Below, one piece after another: positions 44,058 through 53,168 of a DNA stretch of 64,000 nt. The translations under genes and the position numbers were made by a program. Source of the DNA: Carboxylicivirga longa (GTDB taxonomy: Bacteria; Bacteroidota; Bacteroidia; Bacteroidales; Marinilabiliaceae); the NCBI RefSeq assembly GCF_050589825.1, contig NZ_JBNGOZ010000008.1, positions 124,001 to 188,000 on the forward strand, given 5' to 3'. Each line of letters opens with the position of its first letter. Within the stretch, counting starts at the first letter, position 1. The notes beneath the pieces are model-generated. The model saw only the letters and a list, made by a program, of their open reading frames with translations, was not told where the DNA came from and made no database searches.

Positions 44058-45914
44058 TTGGTTAACACCGACAAGGCCTTTATTATTCTAGCGGGCATTC
44101 TGCTGTCAATTTTCCTGGCATTTGTCGCAGGCATGGTCGTTCAATTTGTTACCCGCCTGATTTTTAGTTTTAATTACACAAACCGACTCAAATATTTATT
44201 TGCTGTGGTGGGCGGACTGGCTATTAGCACTATGGTTTTTATGATTTTTAAAAAATCTCTAAGTCAGTCGAGCCTATTTGACGGCCACCAGTGGTTTGAA
44301 GCCATCATGATCTATCAGCATGAGATACTATTGGGCATTTTTGCCGGATCCACCTTCATATTCCTGTTCTTTGGCCTATCCTTTAATTTGAATATACCAA
44401 GGATAATAGTGCTGTTCGGCACTTTTGCACTGGCTCTTTCCTTTGCAGCCAACGATTTAGTAAACTTCATTGGCATTCCTTTATCGGCCTTTGAAAGCTT
44501 TAGAGCTTTTCTGGCTTCCGGCCAATCTATTCCTGCGCAATATTCAATGGCTTTTATTAGTGATGAAGTGGTTCGCAAAGACCTCTTTAACGACTATACC
44601 TACATGCTTCTTTTTACCCTGGCGGCTGTAATTATGATTATCACTCTATTTACGTCACGTAAAGCCCGAAGTGTTACTGAAACAGAAGTATTCCTGGGAC
44701 GCCAATCCAGCGGCTTCGAGCGCTTTGAACCCTCCCATCTATCCAGAATTATTGTGCGCAACGCCCTTCATGCGCACACCTTTATAATGGGTGCTTTACC
44801 CAAGCGTTTGGCTAGCCTTATTGAATCACGCTATCGCAAAGCTGAACAAATGGAGCATCAAGGCATTGACGGCATCATATACTTCGATACCGTAAGAGCA
44901 GCGGTCAACTTGGTGGTTGCCAGCGTTCTCATTTCCATGGGCACCTATCTCCAATTTCCGCTTTCCACTACTTTTATCGTTTTTATGGTAGCCATGGGCA
45001 CCTCATTGGCCGATCAGGCCTGGGGACGCGAAAGTGCCGTTTATCGCGTATCAGGAGTCCTATCTATTCTAAGCGGCTGGTTTTTTACGGCCAGCCTGGC
45101 CTTTATTGGAACATTCATCTTTACCTATATTATATGGCATGGTCAGTGGATAGCCGCCCTCGCTCTTGCAGCAGTGGCCATTACATGGCTGATTATTAGC
45201 AGCAGATATCACCGGAGGAAACAAGAAGAAAAGCAACATCTTAAGGAAGAGCTTGAGGAGGGGATCGATAACAACCTGGAACACCTGGCAGAAGAAGGGG
45301 GTGACCAAATACGGCAGCACTTGCAGGAAGCCTCCAAGGTTTTTTATCTCAGCCTACAGGGCTTTATTGATGAAGATGTGCGCCAGCTATATGAGGCACA
45401 TCATAAGGCACTTCTACTGAATAAATATACACGCAACAGCAAATCGAAGTTTTTTTATGCCTATGCCCACATCGCTGAAGAAAATGTCGACTCAGGCCAA
45501 TACTTCGCGCAAGCTTATGATTACCTCACCGAACTGGTTAGTAGCCTGACCAATATTTCACAGATTCTGTTTTCACATATTGAAAACCAACACAAAGGCA
45601 TGACAGAGGCTCAGCGCAATGATCTTCAGGAATTGCTCGATGAAGTATCCGCTTACTTCAACCACCTGATTCACATCAAAAAAGAGCAAAAATTTGACCA
45701 CCTCAACGAAATAAGTAGTAAGTATAATTTTTTAATCACCTTTTTGGATACGATACGACGCAATCAAATTAAGCGCATTCAAAAAGGAAACGGCCGCACG
45801 CGCATGACTATTGTATTTATGGATGTACTGAGCGAAACAAAAAATTTGCTTCTGCATTCTGTCAACCTCATGAAGGCACATCGCGATTTCTCAAAATCCT
45901 ACACGAAAAAATAG
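44058..45914 (+). CDS. PiT phosphate transporter, C-terminal part with PhoU-like domain (frameshifted)
   Basis: The remaining 618 residues of the same transporter, opened by a TTG that is only the first possible start after the frame change, so it is not a true gene start. It has about nine membrane helices, including the second PiT signature FAANDLVNFIGIPLSAF and STTFIVFMVAMGTSLAD. From about residue 380 a soluble charged helical region of some 230 residues follows, resembling a PhoU-like domain. Fusion of transporter and PhoU-like regulator would allow transport to be tuned at the membrane. It is divergent from the PhoR/PhoB-like pair. Confidence 0.88.
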   Translation: MVNTDKAFIILAGILLSIFLAFVAGMVVQFVTRLIFSFNYTNRLKYLFAVVGGLAISTMVFMIFKKSLSQSSLFDGHQWFEAIMIYQHEILLGIFAGSTFIFLFFGLSFNLNIPRIIVLFGTFALALSFAANDLVNFIGIPLSAFESFRAFLASGQSIPAQYSMAFISDEVVRKDLFNDYTYMLLFTLAAVIMIITLFTSRKARSVTETEVFLGRQSSGFERFEPSHLSRIIVRNALHAHTFIMGALPKRLASLIESRYRKAEQMEHQGIDGIIYFDTVRAAVNLVVASVLISMGTYLQFPLSTTFIVFMVAMGTSLADQAWGRESAVYRVSGVLSILSGWFFTASLAFIGTFIFTYIIWHGQWIAALALAAVAITWLIISSRYHRRKQEEKQHLKEELEEGIDNNLEHLAEEGGDQIRQHLQEASKVFYLSLQGFIDEDVRQLYEAHHKALLLNKYTRNSKSKFFYAYAHIAEENVDSGQYFAQAYDYLTELVSSLTNISQILFSHIENQHKGMTEAQRNDLQELLDEVSAYFNHLIHIKKEQKFDHLNEISSKYNFLITFLDTIRRNQIKRIQKGNGRTRMTIVFMDVLSETKNLLLHSVNLMKAHRDFSKSYTKK

Positions 45915-46019
45915 CCCGTTTTTATCCGCTTAATAATCAATTAACACTGGCCAAAAGCACATAACATACTATTAATGTTTTGTTCACTTTCGCTTATCAG
46001 CTTCGCCTAATCAATGCCC

Positions 46020-46027
46020 TACTTTTG
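46020..46027 (+). promoter_or_regulatory. -7 box TACTTTTG for the TonB receptor gene
   Basis: A perfect TAnnTTTG 31 bases before the receptor ATG. A good ribosome site (cgaggaaa) lies directly before the ATG. I see no clear -33 or Pho-box-like direct repeat that I can defend. Confidence 0.55.
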
Positions 46028-46058
46028 CTCGTGAAAGAATTGAATTATTGCGAGGAAA

Positions 46059-48854
46059 ATGAAAAGACAAGTATTTGGAATTTTGATTGCATGGCTGATC
46101 AGCCTGACAACAGGATTTGCACAAACAGGCAGGTTAAAAGGGAAAATCACCGATAGTGACACAGGAAAGGAACTTATTGGTGCAGCTGTAGTAATTGATG
46201 GCACCTCCACCGGCATCACCACCGATGTGATGGGGGATTATAACCTGAGCGCCCTGAAGCCTGGCACCTACACACTTCGCTGTCAGTATATTGCTTACGA
46301 GCCCCAAGTAAAAGAGCAGATAGTAGTGCGCGAAGGAAAAGAGACGATCGTTAACTTCTCGATGGATGAGATAAAGCTTGATTTAAGTGAAGTAAAAGTG
46401 GTTGCCAAAGCCAACCGGGAATCTGAAAATTTTTTAATGCTGGAACAGCGGCAGGCAGCCATGGCCGTTGAATACATCGGAGCCTCACAGCTATCGGCAC
46501 AAGGGGTTGGCGATGCGGCTTCTGCGGCAACGAAAGTTTCCGGTATTGCAAAACAGGAAGGCTCACAGTCGTTGAATGTTCGTGGATTAGGAGACCGATA
46601 TAATACAACTACTTATAATGGACTTCCATTACCCTCAAATAATGCTGAACTTAAAAACATCGACCTGGGGTTGTTTACAACAGATGTAATTTCTTATATG
46701 AATATTGAAAAGACCTACTCAGTACCTTTATATGGTGACTTTGGTGGTGCTAATATTAATATTGTATCTAAACGCTTAACGGGAGATTCATTCCTCACTT
46801 TAAGCGTTAAAGGATCTCAAAACTCAAGTTTATTCAACTTAGATAAGTTCTACTTAAACGATGGCCCGGGGAAAACAGGTTTTTCAACTACAAAATTACC
46901 TGATATTGATGCGGTCAAAAATAGAGAAGCCTATGGTTTCGAAAACTCATGGAATCCGGTTGAAAGTAATGTTGTACCTGCCTTTGGCATGGGAGTTTCA
47001 GGTGGGAAGTCATTTGAACTAAACGAAGTATCAAAGCTAAATACCTTTTTTACCTTTTCATTTGAGAATGACCGTAGCCATACTGAAAAGCTTGAGCGCG
47101 TTGTTAATGCAGGAGGTAATGCCTGGGATGATCTGAGGGGTGATGAATACAATTATGCTACTCAAACAAGCGGGATGATTAATCTTAATTACGCTCGTCC
47201 TAACACGGAAATATATTTCAATAGTTTGATGCTTAACACATCGAAGCAGGAGCTGACAACCATGGCTGGTCATATTCGTGATGTAAACGATGACCCCAAA
47301 ACACCTGGTTTAAAGCGTCGTGGCGATTTTCAGAGAAACTTTGTATTAGTGAATCAGCTGCTTGGCGAGCACAAGTTAACTGAAGCTACTCAACTTAATT
47401 GGGGACTAGCCTACAACTATGTTTGGAACAGTGTGCCCGACCGTATTGAGAACACCTACCTTTTCTATTACGAAGACACCAATATGGGTGAGTTGGATAC
47501 CGAGGCTGTTGGTCGTAACTACCGCTACGCACAGGAGTTCGATGATAATGAAATTGCGGCTAACTTTTCAATTTCTAAACAATTTGGTGAAGGCTTAACT
47601 GACGATGCTGACTACCGAAGCAAAGTAACTGCCGGTTATTCAGGTCGGATAAAAGTAAGAAACTTTGAAAACTATCAGTTCAACCACCAGGTGCTGCATG
47701 CAGGTACAATGGTTGATATTGATAAGGTGGATGACTTCTTTAATGAAGAAAACTTTATTGATCGCTTATTCCGAATTGACACACCAACAGCAGGTGATGA
47801 AAACGGAGAGCAGAAATATGGAGAGAGTTATGAAGGTAAAGTGAATATTCACGCCGGCTTTCTAATGTATGAGTACAATGTATCGCCTAAGCTCCTTGTA
47901 CTAGCAGGTATTCGTGCCGAGCGTGTATTTCAGGAAATGAAAACACGTTCTCGTCAAAATATCACTGGTCGTACAGAAAAGATTGACTTTAACCAATTTA
48001 AAGTACTACCAAGTTTATCATTGAAATATGCAGCTACTCAAAAATCAAACTTCCGTTTTGCAGCTTCACAAACCTATACCTTACCTCAGTTACAAGAGAT
48101 GCCGTTTATTGCCTTTGCCGGGTTAACGGACGTTATCTGGGGCAACCCTTGGTTAAGACCATCAACAGTTTACAACGCTGATTTAAAATGGGAATTCTTC
48201 CCCAAGAATGGAGAAGCAGTAAGTGCTAGTGTTTTTGGGAAGTATATTAACGAGCCCATCAATAAGTTCACTATTGCCGGTACATTTAATGAGTTTGTAA
48301 ACGCCAACACGGGCGATGCAGCGCATGTTTATGGAGTTGAGGTAGCGGCCAAAAAAGATCTGTTTAACTTTAGTACAGATGATCAAATCAGAAAAGTATA
48401 TGCTTCAGGTAATATAACGGTAATGACATCTCAAACAGATATTAATACCGATAAAATCAGAAAAGAAACCAACTATAACTTTAACGCTAATTTTAACAAG
48501 GAAACATCTGAGCTGCAGGGTGCTGCCCCATTCTTGGCCAACCTAACATTGGGGTATAAAAAAAGGTGGGACGAAAACAATAAAACCATCAGTATTGCCG
48601 GTGTTTATAACTACACCTCAGAGCGATTATATTCGATCGGACACTCAAACATGGGGGATCAGATTGATCAGGCTGTTAACACCGTTGATTTTATTGTGAA
48701 AACAAAGTTCAACAAGTTTGGAATTGACTTCTCGGCAAAGAATATACTCAACCCATATTTTGAACGCATACAGAAAAATATGGATGACGACCACTTAGTT
48801 CGTCAATATAAACGGGGAGCAACATTCAGTTTATCATTAAAATACAATTTCTAA
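46059..48854 (+). CDS. TonB-dependent outer-membrane receptor
   Basis: A 931-residue receptor. There is a signal peptide (residues 1-21, cut after GFAQ), a carboxypeptidase-regulatory-like domain (about 22-105, GRLKGKITDSDTGKELIGAAV), a plug domain (about 130-240, with SLNVRGLGDRYNTTTYNGL), and a long beta-barrel ending FSLSLKYNF with a C-terminal Phe. It takes up an unknown ligand across the outer membrane with energy from TonB/ExbBD. The next gene, 31 bases on, encodes a beta-helix lipoprotein, not a SusD. From about 46600 the sequence looks more AT-rich than neighbouring genes by eye. Closeness to phosphate genes suggests a phosphorus-containing ligand, which is inference. Confidence 0.93.
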   Translation: MKRQVFGILIAWLISLTTGFAQTGRLKGKITDSDTGKELIGAAVVIDGTSTGITTDVMGDYNLSALKPGTYTLRCQYIAYEPQVKEQIVVREGKETIVNFSMDEIKLDLSEVKVVAKANRESENFLMLEQRQAAMAVEYIGASQLSAQGVGDAASAATKVSGIAKQEGSQSLNVRGLGDRYNTTTYNGLPLPSNNAELKNIDLGLFTTDVISYMNIEKTYSVPLYGDFGGANINIVSKRLTGDSFLTLSVKGSQNSSLFNLDKFYLNDGPGKTGFSTTKLPDIDAVKNREAYGFENSWNPVESNVVPAFGMGVSGGKSFELNEVSKLNTFFTFSFENDRSHTEKLERVVNAGGNAWDDLRGDEYNYATQTSGMINLNYARPNTEIYFNSLMLNTSKQELTTMAGHIRDVNDDPKTPGLKRRGDFQRNFVLVNQLLGEHKLTEATQLNWGLAYNYVWNSVPDRIENTYLFYYEDTNMGELDTEAVGRNYRYAQEFDDNEIAANFSISKQFGEGLTDDADYRSKVTAGYSGRIKVRNFENYQFNHQVLHAGTMVDIDKVDDFFNEENFIDRLFRIDTPTAGDENGEQKYGESYEGKVNIHAGFLMYEYNVSPKLLVLAGIRAERVFQEMKTRSRQNITGRTEKIDFNQFKVLPSLSLKYAATQKSNFRFAASQTYTLPQLQEMPFIAFAGLTDVIWGNPWLRPSTVYNADLKWEFFPKNGEAVSASVFGKYINEPINKFTIAGTFNEFVNANTGDAAHVYGVEVAAKKDLFNFSTDDQIRKVYASGNITVMTSQTDINTDKIRKETNYNFNANFNKETSELQGAAPFLANLTLGYKKRWDENNKTISIAGVYNYTSERLYSIGHSNMGDQIDQAVNTVDFIVKTKFNKFGIDFSAKNILNPYFERIQKNMDDDHLVRQYKRGATFSLSLKYNF

Positions 48855-48885
48855 TAAGACTATATTTAACTTAACATTTTAAAAG

Positions 48886-49983
48886 ATGAAAAAACTTTCT
48901 TTTTTCTTTTTATCATTAATGGTGCTTGTTTTAGCAAGCTGTAACGATGACAATGATCCCGTAAACCCGGTTGATTCGGATAACATAGCCGGAACAATCA
49001 CTACAAACGTTGAATTTAATGCGGCAACACCTTATAAACTCGACGGTGCATTAGTTATTGCAGAAGGTGGTTCATTAACTATTCCTGCAGGAACAAAAAT
49101 TACTGCTAAAGGAGGATCAACTTCTTACATTGCAGTTGCTCAGGGAGGTAAAATCTTTATTGAAGGCACTGCTACCAATCCTGTAATAATGACTTCTGAT
49201 GTAAAAGAGCCGGGTAGCTGGGGTGGTTTAGTACTCTGTGGCAAGGCGCCTGTTAACACGGGTAATGGTGGTGTCTCAGAAGTAGGCAACCTGCCATATG
49301 GTGGTTCGGATGCTTCAGATAACTCAGGCGCTATTGAATACTTACGTGTAGAATATACGGGCTACGTATTTACTAACGAGAAGCAGTTCAACGGTGTTTC
49401 GTTCTTTGGAGTTGGCGCAGGCACAAAAGTTAGCTATGTATCTTCATACAAAGGTAACGATGATGGTATTGAGTTCTTCGGGGGTACCGTAAATGCTGAT
49501 CACCTGGTATCTATTGACTCAAACGATGACGGTATTGACTTTGCTGACGGATGGTCGGGTACTGGTGATTACTGGTACGCTTATAACTCGGCTAAATCAG
49601 GTATTGAAGGTTCAAACAACGGAACTAATGGTGCCGCAACACCTATGACAACAGCAACAATCAATAATGTTACCATTTACAAAATGGGAGAAAAGCCTTG
49701 GTTCCTAAAAGAAGGTGCCGGCATACAAACAATCACCAACTGCGTTATCGGAGGTCTTAGCGACCAGTCGAAACAGGCCTATTTCTATGCCTCAGAGGGC
49801 GATAACGATTTTGATGCCTCACGCATCACCATCAATGGTGTGGCCTTTGTTGATATGGGAGCCGGTAACACCATTAAAGCGGTGGATGGCATCACATTTA
49901 CTGAAAAGGCAAATGCCACCGGTGCCGGTAATGGAAAGTCTATGCCCGACTGGGCGGCAGGCTGGGCACAACCCACCAAATAA
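48886..49983 (+). CDS. Beta-helix lipoprotein paired with TonB receptor
   Basis: A 365-residue lipoprotein. The signal has a lipobox LVLASC (Cys19), followed by an Asp/Asn-rich tether. The body is Gly/Asp/Asn-rich with regularly spaced strands (GGSLTIPAGTKI, GGKIFIEGTATNP, GIEFFGGTVNAD, GIDFADGWSG) typical of a right-handed parallel beta-helix. A cluster of acidic residues (DDGIEF, NDDGIDF, DGDN-like turns) could bind metal. It shares the TonB-receptor transcript (31-base gap) and ends at a strong terminator. I recall similar lipoproteins next to TonB receptors in other Bacteroidota and Proteobacteria; the function is not established. It is probably a surface or periplasmic ligand-binding partner. 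Confidence 0.85.
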   Translation: MKKLSFFFLSLMVLVLASCNDDNDPVNPVDSDNIAGTITTNVEFNAATPYKLDGALVIAEGGSLTIPAGTKITAKGGSTSYIAVAQGGKIFIEGTATNPVIMTSDVKEPGSWGGLVLCGKAPVNTGNGGVSEVGNLPYGGSDASDNSGAIEYLRVEYTGYVFTNEKQFNGVSFFGVGAGTKVSYVSSYKGNDDGIEFFGGTVNADHLVSIDSNDDGIDFADGWSGTGDYWYAYNSAKSGIEGSNNGTNGAATPMTTATINNVTIYKMGEKPWFLKEGAGIQTITNCVIGGLSDQSKQAYFYASEGDNDFDASRITINGVAFVDMGAGNTIKAVDGITFTEKANATGAGNGKSMPDWAAGWAQPTK

Positions 49984-50012
49984 AACCAATTTCGAGTATC
50001 TCCATAGATATT

Positions 50013-50045
50013 AAGCGGCAGTGAATTATTCCTGCCGCTTTTTTT
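50013..50045 (+). terminator. Terminator after the TonB receptor/lipoprotein operon
   Basis: A 9-bp stem aagcggcag / ctgccgctt (50013-50021, 50032-50040) with a 10-base loop is followed by a T-run (50039-50045). It is a clear intrinsic terminator 30 bases after the lipoprotein stop. Confidence 0.9.
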
Positions 50046-50059
50046 CGTATGGCACACAC

Positions 50060-50089
50060 TTGCAAATTGAGCTTTACCCGCTATTTTTG
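50060..50089 (+). promoter_or_regulatory. Promoter of ung (TTG -33, TATTTTTG -7)
   Basis: A -33 TTG at 50060-50062 and a perfect -7 TATTTTTG at 50082-50089 are 19 bases apart, the usual Bacteroidota spacing. The ung ATG at 50120 is 31 bases further on, which rules out the longer open frame starting at 50021. Confidence 0.7.
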
Positions 50090-50119
50090 TCCTCTGTTTA
50101 TATTCCAGAATCTGTAAGC

Positions 50120-50782
50120 ATGAATGCATCACTAGAAGCCGGTTGGTACCAGGCACTCAGTGCCGAATTTGACAAAGACTATTTTAAAGAACTGATGACC
50201 TATGTTGAGGAAGCCTATCAACAACATACCATCTATCCGCCGCAAGAAGAAATATACACGGCTTTTAACCTGTGCCCACTGCAGGAAACAAAAGTGGTTA
50301 TTCTGGGACAGGACCCCTATCATGGACCGGGACAGGCGCACGGACTTTGCTTTTCGGTAAATAAAGGAATTAAGATACCGCCCTCACTGGTAAACATCTA
50401 TAAAGAGCTAAGCACTGACATGGGTCTTGCGCGCCCTCAACATGGCAACCTTAGTCATTGGGCACAGCAGGGGGTATTATTGCTAAATGCCACCCTAACT
50501 GTAGAAGCGGGCAAGGCCGGTTCGCACCAGAAAAAAGGCTGGGAACAATTTACTGATGCAGCCATTAAAACACTGTCCGAACAAGGTGAACATCTTGTGT
50601 TTTTGCTGTGGGGTGCCTACGCACAAAAAAAAGCATCGATGATAGACAGTAGTAAACACCTGATACTAAAATCAGTGCATCCCTCTCCCTTATCGGCACA
50701 CCGGGGTTTCTTTGGCAACAAACATTTCAGTACAAGCAACAGCTACCTTACCAAACACGGTAAAGCACCCATACGATGGTAA
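50120..50782 (+). CDS. ung: Uracil-DNA glycosylase
   Basis: A 220-residue family 1 UDG that removes uracil from DNA. The water-activating Asp65 is in ILGQDPYHGPGQAHGL and the catalytic His187 is in SVHPSPLSAHRGFFG; LLLNATLTVEAG near 120 is the uracil-binding Asn region. I start it at ATG 50120 (MNASLEAGWYQ) because of the promoter just upstream and the normal family length. Monocistronic. Confidence 0.96.
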   Translation: MNASLEAGWYQALSAEFDKDYFKELMTYVEEAYQQHTIYPPQEEIYTAFNLCPLQETKVVILGQDPYHGPGQAHGLCFSVNKGIKIPPSLVNIYKELSTDMGLARPQHGNLSHWAQQGVLLLNATLTVEAGKAGSHQKKGWEQFTDAAIKTLSEQGEHLVFLLWGAYAQKKASMIDSSKHLILKSVHPSPLSAHRGFFGNKHFSTSNSYLTKHGKAPIRW

Positions 50783-50789
50783 AACAAAA

Positions 50790-50823
50790 CGCCTCTTGCT
50801 ACCATAAAGGCAACGAAGAGGCG
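50790..50823 (-). terminator. Hairpin between ung and the hexosaminidase gene
   Basis: The 8-bp arms cgcctctt (50790-50797) and aagaggcg (50816-50823) flank an 18-base loop that can form a smaller inner stem. On the minus strand it is followed by gttttgtttt, so it fits a terminator for the hexosaminidase operon; the plus side lacks a T-run. Confidence 0.7.
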
Positions 50824-50863
50824 CTAAACTACTACACCAAACATATTTTTTTGAGGTGATATA

Positions 50864-53119
50864 CTATCGCACAATCACCTCATCGGAAAACAACCATGCC
50901 TTACCGCCGGCCGCCGGATGCCAAGATGGACAGATGCCCACACTCTCTGCAACCACCCGCACATAACGCGCCTTAGTTAGCTCGAAATCGGCCGGATAAT
51001 CCACCATCTCATTAACATCACTTTGCGTAACGCCGGGCTCAAAAACAGCCACCTGCTCAAATAATTCACCATCGGCCGACACCTGATACGTCACCTTCTT
51101 AGGACCAAAAACCCAAGACATGGGCGCATTTTTAAAGCGCGAGTTAATATGGCTGATATCGGTTACTTCACCCAGGTCAATCACCAAATCAATGGGTTTT
51201 TCTTCAACACCCACTTCAACACCTAAAAAGCCATTGGTCAATCCGTATTCACCTCCACCATCGTACTGTGGGGCATAGGCATACTTCAATTTATATGGCT
51301 TACCAAAAGCCTTGTGAAAAATCAACTCCTTTTCGGATTGATGCGTGCTGCTACCATCGGCCTTGAACTGAATCGCCTTGATATGGGCATCTTCGCGCAG
51401 ACGAAAAGACCCTTCATACAGCTTGCTATCCGGCGTGGGCTGCGTGCCATCAATAGTATAATACACAGGATTGGGGCGCTCTGTCACAAATTCAATACCA
51501 GCACTCTTATCAGCATAATCGGGCTCCACATTAATGCGTACATGATAACTGATATCGCCTGGGGTAACGCCCAGCTGTTCAATTACACTCAGTTGATGCT
51601 GCACCCGCGTGTAAAAATCTTCCCATTTCCTGATGGCAGGACTCCACGCTACCTCAGAAATGGCAAAGACCCTCGGAAAGAGATTATATTCGATATGTTC
51701 AAATTCAGGCATATACTCACTCCACATATTGGCTTGCACACCAATAACATGACTTCGCTTCTCCGCACTAATATCTGTAGGTATCGACGGGAAAGTATAA
51801 ACATCGCGCAGGGTACTGATACCGGGGTGACCGGGAGATGTGCTCAGATGATTTTGTGTATGATTAAAATAGTAGGGAAACATGGGTGTCATCACCACAT
51901 CATGACCGGCTTCAGCAGCTTTAACGCCCCCGGCTACCCCCCGCCATGACATAACAGCAGCACTTTGCGCAAGGCCTCCATCCAATATTTCATCCCATCC
52001 AATCAGGCGACGACTATGCTGGTTAAGAAACTTTTCGATGCGATGGACAAAATAGCTTTGCAGTGCATGCTCATCGTGGGCACCTTCCTGTTTCATACGC
52101 TTTTTACAGTCAGGACAAGCCAACCAGGTATCCTTGGGCGTTTCATCACCTCCAATATGAATAAACTCTCCGGGAAATAGATCCATGGTTTCGGCCAACA
52201 CATCCTCAAGAAACTGAAAAGTAGACTCTTTACCCGCGCAATACACACCGGCCGACACACCGGCCTGATCCCAAATACTGAGGGAACCGGCATTGCGGCA
52301 ATAATATTCGGGATAAGCCACGAGGGCAGCTGCCGAATGCCCCGGTAATTCAATCTCCGGAACGATGGTAATATTGCGATCAGCGGCATAGGCCACAATA
52401 TCTCTTACCTCGTCCTGGGTATAATACCCGCCATAAGGTTTAGTATTTTTTGTATTCAGTCCTTTCTCCTGGTTGGCACTAAAACCAATGTTATCGCGCC
52501 AGGCACCCACTTCAGTGAGCTTCGGATATTTCTTAATCTCCAAGCGCCATCCCTGATCATCAACGAGATGCCAGTGAAAGGTGTTGAGTTTATTCATTAC
52601 CATGTAATCCAAAAACTGCTTCACTTCATCCACACTAAAAAAGTGACGCGACACATCGAGATGCATGCCCCGCCAGGCAAAACGTGGATAATCAGTAATG
52701 CTAAGCCGCGGCACCATCAGCTTATCATCTTCACGCTGAAACAACTGACGCAAGGTATGGGCACCATACAGTAAACCTGCTTTACCGGTGGCCTCAATAA
52801 TAATTTCATCGTCAACCCTTAATCGATATCCCTCGCTGGGCAAATCAGTATCATTCACCAGCCTAAACTGAATAATACCCTTATCACTTTTTTTCATCTG
52901 GCAGTTTAAAAGCTTAGCCATCTGATTATTAAGCTGATCGACTGCAAAGTCGGCATCACCGGATACCGTCAGGTTTTCAACATCAAGGGTCAAAAATCCA
53001 TCCTGCCGTTGCACTTCAACCGGGTAAGGGATTAAATTAAGGGCCATGTCATCATCATTTTTAGCACAGGCCAGCATTAATAGAGCAAGTGCCAGTACCA
53101 TCAGTTGTTTAATTTTCAT
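50864..53119 (-). CDS. Beta-N-acetylhexosaminidase (GH20) lipoprotein
   Basis: A 751-residue secreted hexosaminidase. The lipobox is LMLAC (Cys18), then an N-terminal GH20b-like domain (about 28-140), a GH20 barrel with WRGMHLDVSRHFF near 149 and the catalytic pair Asp325-Glu326 in HIGGDETPKDTW. A chitobiase-like C-terminal domain follows (about 540-605, with YYTIDGTQPTPDSKLYEG), and the last 130 residues look like an F5/8-type carbohydrate-binding domain. It should release terminal GlcNAc/GalNAc from glycans, chitin oligomers or peptidoglycan. It follows the next gene upstream by 49 bases and ends at a terminator. Confidence 0.95.
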   Translation of the reverse strand: MKIKQLMVLALALLMLACAKNDDDMALNLIPYPVEVQRQDGFLTLDVENLTVSGDADFAVDQLNNQMAKLLNCQMKKSDKGIIQFRLVNDTDLPSEGYRLRVDDEIIIEATGKAGLLYGAHTLRQLFQREDDKLMVPRLSITDYPRFAWRGMHLDVSRHFFSVDEVKQFLDYMVMNKLNTFHWHLVDDQGWRLEIKKYPKLTEVGAWRDNIGFSANQEKGLNTKNTKPYGGYYTQDEVRDIVAYAADRNITIVPEIELPGHSAAALVAYPEYYCRNAGSLSIWDQAGVSAGVYCAGKESTFQFLEDVLAETMDLFPGEFIHIGGDETPKDTWLACPDCKKRMKQEGAHDEHALQSYFVHRIEKFLNQHSRRLIGWDEILDGGLAQSAAVMSWRGVAGGVKAAEAGHDVVMTPMFPYYFNHTQNHLSTSPGHPGISTLRDVYTFPSIPTDISAEKRSHVIGVQANMWSEYMPEFEHIEYNLFPRVFAISEVAWSPAIRKWEDFYTRVQHQLSVIEQLGVTPGDISYHVRINVEPDYADKSAGIEFVTERPNPVYYTIDGTQPTPDSKLYEGSFRLREDAHIKAIQFKADGSSTHQSEKELIFHKAFGKPYKLKYAYAPQYDGGGEYGLTNGFLGVEVGVEEKPIDLVIDLGEVTDISHINSRFKNAPMSWVFGPKKVTYQVSADGELFEQVAVFEPGVTQSDVNEMVDYPADFELTKARYVRVVAESVGICPSWHPAAGGKAWLFSDEVIVR

Positions 53120-53168
53120 AGAAAGTTCATTTTTGTCAGCATCTGCCGATGTCAGTCATCCGGTAATA

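Noticed and set aside
44034..44058. Programmed -1 ribosomal frameshift in the PiT gene
   Set aside because: The required frame change is -1, but there is no slippery heptamer between the last upstream stop and TAG 44050, and no clear stimulatory structure. A single missing A explains the frames better.
44049..44064. The 16-mer ttagctcagttggtta, identical to a typical tRNA D-arm, lying exactly at the PiT frameshift
   Set aside because: No acceptor stem, anticodon arm or T-arm follows, and the bases encode ELAQLV in frame with the transporter. It is most likely chance.
46059..49983. The AT-richer TonB receptor/lipoprotein pair as a recently acquired island
   Set aside because: The difference is only an impression by eye. 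There are no integrase, tRNA or direct-repeat borders, and the promoter is the normal host type.
50021..50119. 33-codon N-terminal extension of ung
   Set aside because: It covers the terminator and the ung promoter, so it cannot be translated from that promoter.
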